Source: Phyllobacterium sp. T1293 (GTDB lineage: Bacteria > Pseudomonadota > Alphaproteobacteria > Rhizobiales > Rhizobiaceae). From it: DNA of 64,000 nucleotides. A model generated the notes under the pieces. That model was not told the DNA's origin. It worked only from the letters and a program-made list of their open reading frames with translations, and did not search any database. This document shows positions 46,590-56,036 of the stretch, one piece after another; the first letter of the stretch is position 1; each line of letters begins with the position of its first letter. The translations under genes were made by a program, and so were the position numbers. Where the stretch lies: contig NZ_CP088273.1 in assembly GCF_020731415.2 (NCBI RefSeq), positions 873,001-937,000 on the forward strand, read 5' to 3'.

Positions 46590-47078
46590 ATGTCACTGGA
46601 CAGGATTGATATCGCTATCCTTGATAGCCTGCAAAAAGATGGCCGTATGTCGAATGCGACGCTGGCGGAAAAGGTCGGGCTTTCACAATCCGCCTGTTCA
46701 CGCCGGCTGGATATTCTGGAGAAGACGGGCGTTATCAGAGGGTACCATGCCCGCCTCTCCAACAAGATGCTTGGCCATCCCGTCACGGTGATTGTCAATA
46801 TATCCCTGTCGGGGCAGGCGGACAAACAATTACGTGAGTTCGAGACTGCGGTGCGTCGTTGTCCCAATGTGCTCGTCTGCTATCTGATGTCCGGGGAATA
46901 TGATTATCTCCTGCGCATCGCTGCCAAGGATCTGGAAGATTACGAGCGTATTCACAAGTTCTGGCTTTCTGCCATGCCGCATGTGACGAAGATCAACTCA
47001 TCCTTCGCCTTGCGCGAGGTGGCGGATCGTACCGGCCTTGGTGTTGAAACGGCACTCATCGAAATTGCGGGAAGCTAA
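46590..47078 (+). CDS. Lrp/AsnC-family regulator of ald
   Basis: 162 residues from ATG 46590. An N-terminal helix-turn-helix (RMSNATLAEKVGLSQSACSR, about 19-38) and a C-terminal RAM effector domain (about 70-150; N-V-L-V-C-Y-L-M-S-G-E-Y-D-Y-L-L). It probably senses alanine or a related amino acid. Divergent promoter region 46435-46589 is AT-rich and lies between it and ald, as in other alpha-proteobacterial ald-lrp pairs (AldR type). Confidence 0.9.
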   Translation: MSLDRIDIAILDSLQKDGRMSNATLAEKVGLSQSACSRRLDILEKTGVIRGYHARLSNKMLGHPVTVIVNISLSGQADKQLREFETAVRRCPNVLVCYLMSGEYDYLLRIAAKDLEDYERIHKFWLSAMPHVTKINSSFALREVADRTGLGVETALIEIAGS

Positions 47079-47175
47079 TTGCTGGCTGCGACAGGCCGTG
47101 ACAAACTCATCATAATTCGGTGATCTATGGCGGCTAACAAAGCCGCTTACATTCCATTCAAGCAGGAGCCTCGTT

Positions 47176-49152
47176 ATGCAAGAACTCTTATCTGCTCTCA
47201 CCCGCCGTTCATTTCTTGCAAGCACGGCCGCAGCCGGTGCGGCGGCAATCCTGCATCCATTTTCAGCGCTTGCTGCTGCTTCGCAGGCGCATCTGCGCAT
47301 CGTGGCAACGACTGATCTGCATGTGAACGTCTACCCCTATGATTATTACGCCGACAAGGCGAACGACACGATGGGTCTTGCGCGCACGGCATCAATCATT
47401 GCCAAGATTCGTGCTGAATCGACCAATTCGATTGTCGTCGACAATGGTGATTTTCTGCAGGGCAATCCCATGGGCGATTACATCGCCTATGAGAAGGGCA
47501 TGAAGGACGGCAATGTTCATCCGATCATCAAGGCCATGAATACCATCGGCTATGAGGTTGGGACGCTTGGCAATCATGAATTCAATTATGGCCTCGACTA
47601 TATGGATAGGGTTCTGGCCGGTGCTGGCTACCCTTATGTCTGCGCCAATCTGGTCAAGGGCGAACTGGCAGCAAACCCAACGGATGATCCGCTTTACATG
47701 AAGCCCTATCTGATCAAGCAATATGAGATTGCTGATGGTGCAGGACAGAAACTGCCAGTGAAGGTAGGTTTTATCGGCTTTGTGCCGCCTCAGATCACGC
47801 TTTGGGATGCGCAGAATCTCAAGGGCAAGGTTGTCACGCGTGATATCGTTGAGGCGGCCAAGGCATGGGTGCCGAAAATGAAACAAGAGGGCGCTGACAT
47901 TATTGTCGCGCTTTCGCATTCCGGCATTGCAGCAGGACAGAGTGACGGCATGGAAAACGCTTCGCTCTATGTCGCAGGTGTTGAGGGCATTGATGCCATT
48001 GTCACGGGGCATCAGCATCTGGTTTTCCCCGATCCGAAAGATTTTGCCGGTATTGAAGGTGTTGACGTCAAGAAGGGCACATTGCAGGGCAAGCCAGCCG
48101 TCATGGCTGGTTTCTGGGGCTCGCATATGGGGTTGATAGACCTTCTACTTGAACGGGATGGTGGCAAGTGGAAAGTCGCTGATTTCACGACGGAGGCACG
48201 GCCGATCTATGAACGTGTTGAAAAGACAGTAAAGCCGCTGGTGGAAAGCCGCCCCGATGTGCTGGAAGCAGCCAAGGCTGATCACGAGGCGACGCTCGCC
48301 TATGTTCGCCGCCCCGTAGGCAAGACGTCGGCGCCGCTTTACTCCTATTTCTCGCTGGTTGCCGATGATCCATCGGTGCAGATCGTGTCCAATGCGCAGA
48401 CCTGGTACATCAAGGACATGCTCAAGGACACGCAATGGAAGGATTTGCCTGTCCTTTCTGCGGCAGCACCTTTCAAGGCCGGTGGTCGCGGTGGTGCTGA
48501 TTACTATACGGACGTTCCGGCAGGCGACATCGCCATCAAGAATGTTTCCGATCTCTACCTCTATCCCAACACTGTACGGGCGGTGGCCATCACCGGGGCG
48601 GATGTGAAAGAGTGGCTGGAAATGTCCGCAGGTATTTTCAAGACGGTGGAAGCAGGCAAAGCCGACCAACCGCTGATTGATACCAGTTTCCCGTCCTATA
48701 ATTTTGATGTGATCGACGGCGTTTCCTATGAAATTGATCTGTCGCAGCCAGCCAAATATGGTTTGAAGGGGGAACTCGCCCACGCCGACAGCAATCGTAT
48801 TGTCAACTTGACCTTTAATGGCAAACCGATTGATCCCGCACAGAAATTTGTTGTTGTGACGAATAATTACCGGGCAGGGGGCGGTGGCAATTTCCCAGGG
48901 ATTAACGAGAGCAAAGTTATATTTGTTGCGCCCGATACCAACCGCGATGTCATTGTGCGCTACATCATCGACCAGAAGACAATTAACCCGTCGGCGGATG
49001 ACAACTGGAAGTTCGCGCCAGTGAAGGGTGCGTCCGTGCTGTTTGATACGGGCCCAAAGGGCAAGAATTTCATCGCTGATGTGAAAACATTGAAAATCGA
49101 GGAAGCGGGAGACGGCGAAAACGGTTTTGCCCGTTATCGCATTACGCTTTAG
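47176..49152 (+). CDS. cpdB: Tat-exported 2',3'-cyclic-nucleotide 2'-phosphodiesterase/3'-nucleotidase
   Basis: 658 residues. The start M-Q-E-L-L-S-A-L-T-R-R-S-F-L-A-S-T carries a twin-arginine signal (T-R-R-S-F-L), followed by a hydrophobic Ala-rich run. The metallophosphatase domain has A-T-T-D-L-H-V (about 40), DNGDFLQGNP, L-G-N-H-E-F-N-Y-G and G-H-Q-H; the C-terminal 5'-nucleotidase domain begins around 365 and contains NYRAGGGGNFPG. In E. coli CpdB scavenges periplasmic cyclic nucleotides. AGGAG precedes the ATG. Its 3' end overlaps the convergent YjbR gene by 11 bases. Confidence 0.92.
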   Translation: MQELLSALTRRSFLASTAAAGAAAILHPFSALAAASQAHLRIVATTDLHVNVYPYDYYADKANDTMGLARTASIIAKIRAESTNSIVVDNGDFLQGNPMGDYIAYEKGMKDGNVHPIIKAMNTIGYEVGTLGNHEFNYGLDYMDRVLAGAGYPYVCANLVKGELAANPTDDPLYMKPYLIKQYEIADGAGQKLPVKVGFIGFVPPQITLWDAQNLKGKVVTRDIVEAAKAWVPKMKQEGADIIVALSHSGIAAGQSDGMENASLYVAGVEGIDAIVTGHQHLVFPDPKDFAGIEGVDVKKGTLQGKPAVMAGFWGSHMGLIDLLLERDGGKWKVADFTTEARPIYERVEKTVKPLVESRPDVLEAAKADHEATLAYVRRPVGKTSAPLYSYFSLVADDPSVQIVSNAQTWYIKDMLKDTQWKDLPVLSAAAPFKAGGRGGADYYTDVPAGDIAIKNVSDLYLYPNTVRAVAITGADVKEWLEMSAGIFKTVEAGKADQPLIDTSFPSYNFDVIDGVSYEIDLSQPAKYGLKGELAHADSNRIVNLTFNGKPIDPAQKFVVVTNNYRAGGGGNFPGINESKVIFVAPDTNRDVIVRYIIDQKTINPSADDNWKFAPVKGASVLFDTGPKGKNFIADVKTLKIEEAGDGENGFARYRITL

Positions 49153-49504
49153 GCTCGATGAGTTTCTTCAATTTGGCTGGCGCTTTTGCCAGCCATGCAA
49201 GCTTGATGCGGTGTGAAAGCTCTGCATCAGCGATTGCATCGAGATGGATCAGTATATAGGGCCAGCCCTTGTAGTGATCCGTCTCGAAATAGATATCCGG
49301 GGCACTTTCCATCAGAAGCGGCTTTTCCTCCAGCGGGCAATGGATTGCAAATGTATCGGCATCCTTGAGGCGTCCGAGGAATGCACTCTTGAGTTTCAGC
49401 GATGGCGTACCGTGCGTCGTGCTTTGGTTCAGTTCCGGCAGGTTCAGGGCTTGCGCCAAGTCCCATATCCGCACGAAAACCGTATTGAGCGACACTTCAG
49501 TCAT
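49142..49504 (-). CDS. MmcQ/YjbR-family protein
   Basis: 120 residues from ATG 49504. The family wording is there: S-T-T-H-G-T-P-S-L-K, L-K-D-A-D-T-F-A-I-H-C, ESAPDIYFETDHYKGWPYIL, and LIEPKA at the end. YjbR proteins have a DNA-binding-like cysteine-desulfurase-activator fold but no defined role. Its start overlaps the stop of the CFA synthase gene by four bases, so they are co-translated. Confidence 0.85.
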   Translation of the reverse strand: MTEVSLNTVFVRIWDLAQALNLPELNQSTTHGTPSLKLKSAFLGRLKDADTFAIHCPLEEKPLLMESAPDIYFETDHYKGWPYILIHLDAIADAELSHRIKLAWLAKAPAKLKKLIEPKA

Positions 49505-50763
49505 GATCTGTAAAATACCTGCCGCACATCGATATATTCCGACCTGAACCCGGCTTCGCAATAATACAGGTAAAATTCCCAGAGCTTTTTGAATCTGCTG
49601 TCAAAGCCCAGATGTTTCAGCTTGTCCCATGAGCCCCAGAAACGTTCGCGCCATTCGGCAAGGGTACGGGCGTAGTCCTGCGGAAAAATGCTTTCACGAT
49701 AGAGATCAAGGCCGAAATCTCTGCCAAGACTTTTCAACTTTTCCGGCGTCGGCAGCATGCCGCCTGGAAATACATAGCGCTGGATGAAATCCGGGCGCTT
49801 CCGGTAACGCTCAAACGAGTTCTCGTTGATGGTGATGATCTGCATCCCGGCGCTTCCGCCGGGAGCAAGGCATTCCTTTACCTTGCCAAAAAACACCGGC
49901 CAGTATTTTTCGCCAACGGCCTCGAACATTTCGATAGAGGCAATATGGTCATACTTGCCTGTTTCGTCGCGATAGTCCTGAAACTTGATTTCGACCTTAT
50001 CCGACAGGCCAGCCTTGCGCATTCTTTCCGTGGCAAAGTCAAACTGTTCGCGGCTGATGGTCAGTCCGGTGACGCGGGCACCGATTTCACGCGCTGCAAA
50101 TTCGGCAAAACCACCCCAGCCGCAGCCGATCTCGAGCACCTTACTGTCTCTGGTGATACCGATATTGCGGGCGAGGGCGCGGTATTTTGTCGTCTGCGCG
50201 GTTTCAAGGTCATTGGCGCCCTCCGCAAAAAGCGCCGACGAATAGGTCATGGTTGGGTCGAGCCACTCGCGGTAGAACGCATTGCCCAGATCATAGTGCG
50301 CCGAGATATTCTTGCGCGAACGGCTGCGGGTGTTTTCATTCAGCCAGTGACGCAATCTCTGGACGGTGTTGACGAACCAGTTTGTTCCGCCAGCAATGGT
50401 TTCGCCGATCTGGTTGTTCACCACAAAGAGTTCCAGAAAGGTTGTTACGTCGGGGCTTTCCCAGTCACCATCCATATAGGATTCCGCAACGCCAATGGTG
50501 CCGGATGAAAATGCACGGCGTGGCAGGTTCCAGTTGTGCAGCACCAATGCTGCATCCGGGCCCGAAGCCTTACCCCCGACCTTGAATATCCGCTGGTCGG
50601 GCGTGGTGATCGTCAACGTTCCGCGTGGCAAATGTGCTGCAGCGCGCAGTGCCGCCTGAACCTTCAGTGGCAGGCCTTTCAGCGCAGCGCCAACATTCTC
50701 GGGCGTGAGCCATTTGAGCTGCCCCAGAGCGTCGGATGTGTTGGTAGTTCGTTGCTGTGCCAT
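49501..50763 (-). CDS. cfa: Cyclopropane-fatty-acyl-phospholipid synthase
   Basis: 420 residues. Transfers a methylene from SAM to unsaturated acyl chains in the membrane. The SAM-binding motif is VLEIGCGWGGFAEFAA (about 210-225); YDLGNAFYREWLDPTMTYSSA and IASIEMFEAVGEKYWPVFF are typical Cfa blocks, and the tail DKLKHLGFDSRFKKLWEFYL-YYCEAGFR is the conserved C-terminal stretch. The N-terminal domain of about 130 residues includes TITTPDQRIFKVGG. Coupled to YjbR downstream. Confidence 0.94.
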   Translation of the reverse strand: MAQQRTTNTSDALGQLKWLTPENVGAALKGLPLKVQAALRAAAHLPRGTLTITTPDQRIFKVGGKASGPDAALVLHNWNLPRRAFSSGTIGVAESYMDGDWESPDVTTFLELFVVNNQIGETIAGGTNWFVNTVQRLRHWLNENTRSRSRKNISAHYDLGNAFYREWLDPTMTYSSALFAEGANDLETAQTTKYRALARNIGITRDSKVLEIGCGWGGFAEFAAREIGARVTGLTISREQFDFATERMRKAGLSDKVEIKFQDYRDETGKYDHIASIEMFEAVGEKYWPVFFGKVKECLAPGGSAGMQIITINENSFERYRKRPDFIQRYVFPGGMLPTPEKLKSLGRDFGLDLYRESIFPQDYARTLAEWRERFWGSWDKLKHLGFDSRFKKLWEFYLYYCEAGFRSEYIDVRQVFYRS

Positions 50764-51416
50764 GTGCGTGTTCTTCCATGCTTATGAAGCAATCTTCGCC
50801 GTCAAAAAGCAAATGTTCAAGAGCAATTCATCGGGTTGCTGTGTGACACTTGGATTAGCTGGCGAAACAACGCTCTGTTCTGATGGCTATATCAGGACAG
50901 GTGGATGATCAGGGCTGGCGAGCGGGAAGGCTGCAATTTATGTGCCTCTTTCAATAGCAACAAAAGTAAATTCAAGAGTACTTTTGATTCGATTTTACGT
51001 CATGTGTAAATAAGATTGTGGATTAGTTGCCGATATACAATAGTGAATTATAAAATGATGATGTTATCGCCGTTGCTTTGATGGCGACATATCCGAACAT
51101 TTGATTTACTAAAAACACAATAGAATTTTTTTGATAGTAGAATAAATATAGATATATGAAATTATCTAAATAATTCAAAGATCGCGTAAAATTTTAGAAT
51201 ATCAATATTTATGATGATAATGCGCGTGAAAGTGACGTTATATGTACAAACAAACATATAACGACACGACATCGTTTCAATTACATAAGATTTTTGACTG
51301 TTCGATAAGTTATTTTAAAGATATAAGACATAAGTATTGTATACAGAATAACTACTGAGTCATTTGTAATGAATCAGAGGTAGTTGCCGCTGGCACGTAT
51401 ACCTTGAGGAGGATGA
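50764..51416. promoter_or_regulatory. Long AT-rich regulatory region before the pilus operon
   Basis: 650 bases without a gene. From about 50940 to 51400 the DNA is very AT-rich compared with its surroundings. At 51236-51263 the arms CGTTATATGT and ACATATAACG form a perfect 10-bp dyad around an 8-base spacer. This is a likely operator and possible nucleoid-protein target for the pilus operon at 51417. Confidence 0.5.
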
Positions 51417-51923
51417 ATGAGTTTCGGATATTCAACACGTAGATTCGCCGCAGTGGGATTGGCAGCTGCACTCGGCTTTTCCAGTCCGGCGCTGGCCGCT
51501 ACGGCGACTGGTAGCTTTGGTGTTCACATCACCATCCAGTCGTCCTGTATTCTGGTTAGTGCGACTGACATGACCTTTCCCAATACAGGCGTCATTGCAG
51601 CGGATGTTCCGTCCACAAGCGCACTGTCGGTCCAGTGTACCAATGCAACGCCGTACAATGTTGGATTGAATGCCGGAACCGGAGCGGGTGCAACGGTCGC
51701 GGTTCGCAAAATGACTGGCCCGGCTTCTGCAACCATCAATTACTCGCTGTATACGGAAGTAACCCATGCAACGGTCTGGGGAAATACGGTGGGTACCGAC
51801 ACGGTGGGCGGTACGGGCAATGGTGCTGCGCAACCATTCACGGTTTATGGGCTTGTTCCAGCTCAGACCACTCCGGCAATCGGCACCTATAACGATACGA
51901 TAACGGTGACCGTTACCTACTAA
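51417..51923 (+). CDS. Csu-type pilin with spore coat U domain
   Basis: 168 residues with a Sec signal (MSFGYSTRRFAAVGLAAALG ... ALAA). The mature domain is SCPU: Q-S-S-C-I-L, S-V-Q-C-T-N-A-T-P-Y-N-V, G-N-T-V-G-T-D-T and a C-terminal N-D-T-I-T-V-T-V-T-Y. SCPU subunits build archaic chaperone-usher pili (Csu family), used for attachment and biofilm. GAGGAGG precedes the ATG. First gene of the pilus operon. Confidence 0.9.
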   Translation: MSFGYSTRRFAAVGLAAALGFSSPALAATATGSFGVHITIQSSCILVSATDMTFPNTGVIAADVPSTSALSVQCTNATPYNVGLNAGTGAGATVAVRKMTGPASATINYSLYTEVTHATVWGNTVGTDTVGGTGNGAAQPFTVYGLVPAQTTPAIGTYNDTITVTVTY

Positions 51924-51947
51924 AGTTTAGATAAAAAGGAGAACGAG

Positions 51948-52667
51948 ATGCGATCCATGCTTAAACGCATTGGAGCGATGGGGCTCTTTATGCTGTTTTG
52001 CAGCACAGCCAATGCGGCTTCACTGCGCGTAGCACCCACCAGCCTTGACCTGACCGCGCCGGGAAGCGCTGCTGTCTTGACGCTGACAAATCAGGCGAAG
52101 CGACCAATTAACGTGCAGGTGCGTGTTTTCCGCTGGACTCAGGTCAATGGTGTAGAGCAACTCGAACCAACAAGTGATGTGGTGGCAAGTCCTCCATCAA
52201 CCGTTCTGACCGGCAATAAGGATTATCTGGTACGGGTGATCAGGGTCAGCAAAAAGCCGGTGGCGGGTGAGGAAAGCTACCGGGTGATTGTTGACGAATT
52301 GCCTGATCCGTCGCGTCGCAAGGGCGGCACCGTCACGCTGGTCATGCGCTATTCCATTCCGGTGTTCTTCAAGGATGCTGATGCATCGGCACCGAAGGTA
52401 GCCTGGACAATCAAACGCTCTGGCGGCGGGCTGGTGCTTGCTGCGCGCAACAATGGCGACTCAAGGCTGCGCCTTTCCGATGTGCAGTTGATGCAGGGCG
52501 GGCGGGAAATCGGTACACGAAAGGGGCTGGTCGGTTACGTCCTTGGTGGCGCTTCGATGCAATGGCCCGTGGGTGGGGGTAAAGCGGTGTCTGCCGGTTC
52601 CATTGCCCTGAAGGCTCAGAGCGATGCTGGACCGCTTGATGTCAACGTTGCGGTCAGCGGCCGCTAG
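51948..52667 (+). CDS. Archaic (Csu-type) pilus periplasmic chaperone
   Basis: 239 residues, signal peptide MRSMLKRIGAMGLFMLFCST. PapD-like Ig fold: R-V-A-P-T-S-L-D-L, K-D-Y-L-V-R-V-I-R-V-S, S-Y-R-V-I-V-D-E-L-P (the edge-strand region that pairs with the subunit) and LRLSDVQLMQGG. It delivers the SCPU subunits to the usher. AAGGAG precedes the ATG. It overlaps the usher gene by 44 bases. Confidence 0.9.
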   Translation: MRSMLKRIGAMGLFMLFCSTANAASLRVAPTSLDLTAPGSAAVLTLTNQAKRPINVQVRVFRWTQVNGVEQLEPTSDVVASPPSTVLTGNKDYLVRVIRVSKKPVAGEESYRVIVDELPDPSRRKGGTVTLVMRYSIPVFFKDADASAPKVAWTIKRSGGGLVLAARNNGDSRLRLSDVQLMQGGREIGTRKGLVGYVLGGASMQWPVGGGKAVSAGSIALKAQSDAGPLDVNVAVSGR

Positions 52668-55065
52668 TCTTGTTGTGGCACTCTGCATAAGCCCGTGCAT
52701 TCTTACCTCTGGACGGGCTCAAGATACCAATGCTGTAGAAGCGGAGCAGACCGTGCCGCAGCCCGGCATCGCACAGGACCTCTATTTAGAGGTCTTCATC
52801 AATGATGAACCGACCGGATTGGCAGGCGCTTTTCGGCAGCTGGCGGATGGCGGCCTGTCGGCACGCCCTGAGGAATTGAAGGAAGTTGGACTGAAGCCGG
52901 TGTCAAGCGCCCGGGACAAGGATGGCTCGATCCGGGTTGATCGCCTGCCTGACGTCCAATACCGCGTTGATATGGAAAACCAGCGCCTTTACGTGACCAC
53001 CAATGACGAGGCACGGGCAGCCAAACAGATCGATATCAATCCAAAGCCGGATGACGACCATCCAAAAGCGCAATCAAGTTACGGTGCGGTACTGAATTAC
53101 TCGCTCTTTGCCAGCAGCGACAACCTGTTCTCAGGCAATGCCAAGCCGTTTCAGGGAATATCGGGCGGTTTTGATGCCCGGTTCTTTAGTCCCTTCGGCA
53201 CACTCACCCAGTCTTTCACATCAAGCGCCAGCGATACGGATTTGCAGGGTTTCAAGCGCCTCAATACAACTTATACCTATTCCGATACGGAGAGGCTGAT
53301 TACCTACCGGGCTGGTGATTTCATTTCCGGTGGTTTGCAGTGGACACGCCCCGTTTATCTTGGCGGCCTGCAGGTCCAGCGCAATTTTCACCTGCGGTCC
53401 GATCTTGTCACCATTCCAATACCCGTTATTTCAGGCTCGGCCGCCGTACCGTCGACGCTTGAAGTCTATACGCAGAACGTCAAGACCTATAGCGGCACGG
53501 TACCCTCGGGCCCCTTTCAGGTGACTAATTTCCCTGTGTTCACCGGATCTGGGCAGGCACAAGTGGTGCTGCGTGATACGCTTGGCCGCGAAACCAAAAC
53601 CACGCTGCCTTTCTACTCGTCCAGTCTTTTGCTGCGCAAAGGTCTTCTGGACTTCTCCGGTGAGGTTGGTTTTCCCCGGCGTGATTTCGGTACTGAATCG
53701 AGCGATTATGCCGGTGACGCGATGGGGATTGCCACTGTCCGCTATGGCGTCAGCGATTTGCTGACATTGGAAGGACACTTTGAGGGCGGCGTTGATCTGC
53801 TCAATGGCGGTGTCGGTGTTGCGTTTCCGATTGGCGGCTATGGTGTCAGTTCTCTGGCGGTGGCGGGAAGCAGTCACGACGGCGATACAGGTTTTCTCGT
53901 CAATGGTTCGGTGGAACTTAGCTATCGCAATTATACTGTCTTTGCCCGCATGCAGCAGGCATTCGGCAATTATGATGACGTTGCATCGGTTTCCGCCGAT
54001 ACAAGCCGTCTTTCGGTCTTTGATCCTGCGGGGGTTGCCATCTTCAGCCCGCGCGTGCCGCGCTCATTGGCGCAGGTGACCGTGTCCGCGCCAGGTCCAT
54101 TTGAACGCTCTAATCTCAATTTGTCTTTTACGCAGATTGAAGCAGCAAACGGAGAGAAGAACCGCATTATCGGTGCTTCCTTCAGTCAGACGGTGTTCAA
54201 GAACAGTTCGTTCTATGCGACTGCTTTCACCGATCTCGAAAATAGCGACAGCTTTGGTGTTTTTGCCGGTCTCACCATTCCGTTTGACAACAACATTACC
54301 GTAACAACCGGCTACGAACAGACAGCAAGTGGTGCCTCCGGTGTCGTCGATATTGCCAAGTCCGAGCGTCTGGAAGAGGGCAGTTATGGCTGGCGTTTGC
54401 GTACCCGCGAGGGCGATAATCCGGATCGGCTGGCCTCTGCAAGCTATCGAGGGCGCTATGCGCGCGTACAGGGCGATGTCGAGCAGTTCGACGGCAATAC
54501 CCGCGCAAGCGCACAGATTGATGGCGCGCTTGCGGTGGCCGCAGGTGGCGTCTTTGCGACCAACAGGATCAATGATGCTTTTGCGGTCGTCGATGTCGGC
54601 GCGCCTGATGTTGAGGTTCTTTCGGAAAACCGCCCGGTAGGCAGGACGAACCGCAGCGGCAAAATTCTGGTGCCGGACCTGAACTCCTATGAGCCAAACA
54701 CAGTGGCCATCGATCCAAAAAATCTTCCCGTTGACGCAAGCATAGGATCAACACGCAATATCGTTGTGCCTGCTGACCGCAGTGGCGTCGTCGTTGATTT
54801 CCATGTGAGCCAGACGTCTGCTTCGGCCATAGTCAGTCTGGTGGATGGGACCGGCAAGCCGCTCGAGGCTGGTTTGCGGGGACATGTTGACGGTTCAACG
54901 GATGAATTTGTCGTCGGCTACGACGGTGAAGCCTTCATCGAGAAGCTACGCGCCCAGAATATAATCGTTATCGAGCGTCTGGATGGTAGCAGTTGCAAGG
55001 CGCAATTCACCTATCGCGCCCAGCCGGGCACACAGATCAAAATCAGCAATGTGGTGTGCTCATGA
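52624..55065 (+). CDS. Archaic (Csu-type) pilus outer-membrane usher
   Basis: 813 residues with a signal-like start (ATG 52624, or 52639 which gives MSTLRSAAASLVVALCISPC). The order is an N-terminal chaperone-binding domain, a 24-strand barrel with an internal plug, and C-terminal domains. Features: Y-L-E-V-F-I-N-D-E-P-T-G-L, R-P-E-E-L-K-E-V-G-L, G-D-F-I-S-G-G-L-Q-W-T-R-P-V-Y-L-G-G-L-Q-V-Q-R-N-F and many aromatic-ended barrel strands, finishing with G-S-S-C-K-A-Q-F. It secretes and polymerises the subunits. Overlaps the chaperone gene (44 bases) and the tip gene (4 bases). Confidence 0.92.
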   Translation: MLDRLMSTLRSAAASLVVALCISPCILTSGRAQDTNAVEAEQTVPQPGIAQDLYLEVFINDEPTGLAGAFRQLADGGLSARPEELKEVGLKPVSSARDKDGSIRVDRLPDVQYRVDMENQRLYVTTNDEARAAKQIDINPKPDDDHPKAQSSYGAVLNYSLFASSDNLFSGNAKPFQGISGGFDARFFSPFGTLTQSFTSSASDTDLQGFKRLNTTYTYSDTERLITYRAGDFISGGLQWTRPVYLGGLQVQRNFHLRSDLVTIPIPVISGSAAVPSTLEVYTQNVKTYSGTVPSGPFQVTNFPVFTGSGQAQVVLRDTLGRETKTTLPFYSSSLLLRKGLLDFSGEVGFPRRDFGTESSDYAGDAMGIATVRYGVSDLLTLEGHFEGGVDLLNGGVGVAFPIGGYGVSSLAVAGSSHDGDTGFLVNGSVELSYRNYTVFARMQQAFGNYDDVASVSADTSRLSVFDPAGVAIFSPRVPRSLAQVTVSAPGPFERSNLNLSFTQIEAANGEKNRIIGASFSQTVFKNSSFYATAFTDLENSDSFGVFAGLTIPFDNNITVTTGYEQTASGASGVVDIAKSERLEEGSYGWRLRTREGDNPDRLASASYRGRYARVQGDVEQFDGNTRASAQIDGALAVAAGGVFATNRINDAFAVVDVGAPDVEVLSENRPVGRTNRSGKILVPDLNSYEPNTVAIDPKNLPVDASIGSTRNIVVPADRSGVVVDFHVSQTSASAIVSLVDGTGKPLEAGLRGHVDGSTDEFVVGYDGEAFIEKLRAQNIIVIERLDGSSCKAQFTYRAQPGTQIKISNVVCS

Positions 55066-56036
55066 GGAACTGGCTGCTCCGGTTTGTCTTTTTCGTCGGC
55101 GTCCTGCTGCTGCCAGCTGTTGTCTGGGCGCAATCCTGCACCTTTACAGTTCCCGGCATCGTGTTCTCCGGAAGTACAATTCCGGGCAATGTCATCAACA
55201 GCATGACGACGGTGAAAGCGGATTGCTCAGGACTGCTCGGACTTGGCCGCAAAGTGCTGGTATGCCCTGATTTGAACGAAGGCAGCGGCGGAGCAACCAG
55301 CAGCGCGCGCAAGATGTTGAGTGGTGCCAATGTGCTCAACTACCAACTCTTTCAGGATGCGGCCCGCTCAATCGTCTGGGGATCGATCACCTGGCCTTAT
55401 GCGGCCCGTGCACCGGGTTTTCTGGTCGAATTCACCACCATTCTCGGTCCATTGCTGGGAAGCGGATCAACGACAATTACGCTCTATGGACAGGTGCTGG
55501 CCAGCCAGCAGGCTGCGCCCGCTGGCACTTACATCTCCACATTCACTGGGGCAAATGCGACGTTTCACTATCGCTATGATGATGGCGCCGGTTGCTCTGT
55601 TCTCAACGGCGCGTTGACGGGTTCGCCTCCGTCCTTCAACGCCCAGATTACTTTGGCCAATGATTGCCTTGTCACGGCGCAGAATATTGATTTTGGCAAC
55701 AGGGGGCTGCTCAATGCCAATATTGATCAGACTGGTCAGGTGAACGTAACCTGTACGCCGACCGTGCCATATACGGTTTCGCTCAGTCTCGGTGGGACCG
55801 GAACGAGCCCGACGGCGCGTAAAATGACCGGGACTACTGGCGGTGTGGTCACTTATGGCCTGTACCGGGACACGAACCGCACGCTGCCTTGGGGAAATAC
55901 GATTGGAACAAACACCGTTGCGGGCACGGGCTCTGGCGCATCGCAACCCATCATTGTCTATGGGCGCGTTCCACCACAGACAACACCTGCGCCGGGTAGC
56001 TACGATGACACAATCATTGTCACGGTGACCTACTAG
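55062..56036 (+). CDS. Two-domain SCPU pilus tip protein
   Basis: 324 residues from ATG 55062, which overlaps the usher stop (ATGA). Signal M-R-N-W-L-L-R-F-V-F-F-V-G-V. Two SCPU domains: about 25-165 and 175-324; the second resembles the major pilin closely (G-N-T-I-G-T-N-T-V-A-G-T-G-S-G-A-S-Q and D-D-T-I-I-V-T-V-T-Y). Tip adhesins of Csu pili (CsuE type) have this two-domain form, so it is the probable adhesin. The 3' end overlaps the convergent cyclase gene by four bases. Confidence 0.85.
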   Translation: MRNWLLRFVFFVGVLLLPAVVWAQSCTFTVPGIVFSGSTIPGNVINSMTTVKADCSGLLGLGRKVLVCPDLNEGSGGATSSARKMLSGANVLNYQLFQDAARSIVWGSITWPYAARAPGFLVEFTTILGPLLGSGSTTITLYGQVLASQQAAPAGTYISTFTGANATFHYRYDDGAGCSVLNGALTGSPPSFNAQITLANDCLVTAQNIDFGNRGLLNANIDQTGQVNVTCTPTVPYTVSLSLGGTGTSPTARKMTGTTGGVVTYGLYRDTNRTLPWGNTIGTNTVAGTGSGASQPIIVYGRVPPQTTPAPGSYDDTIIVTVTY

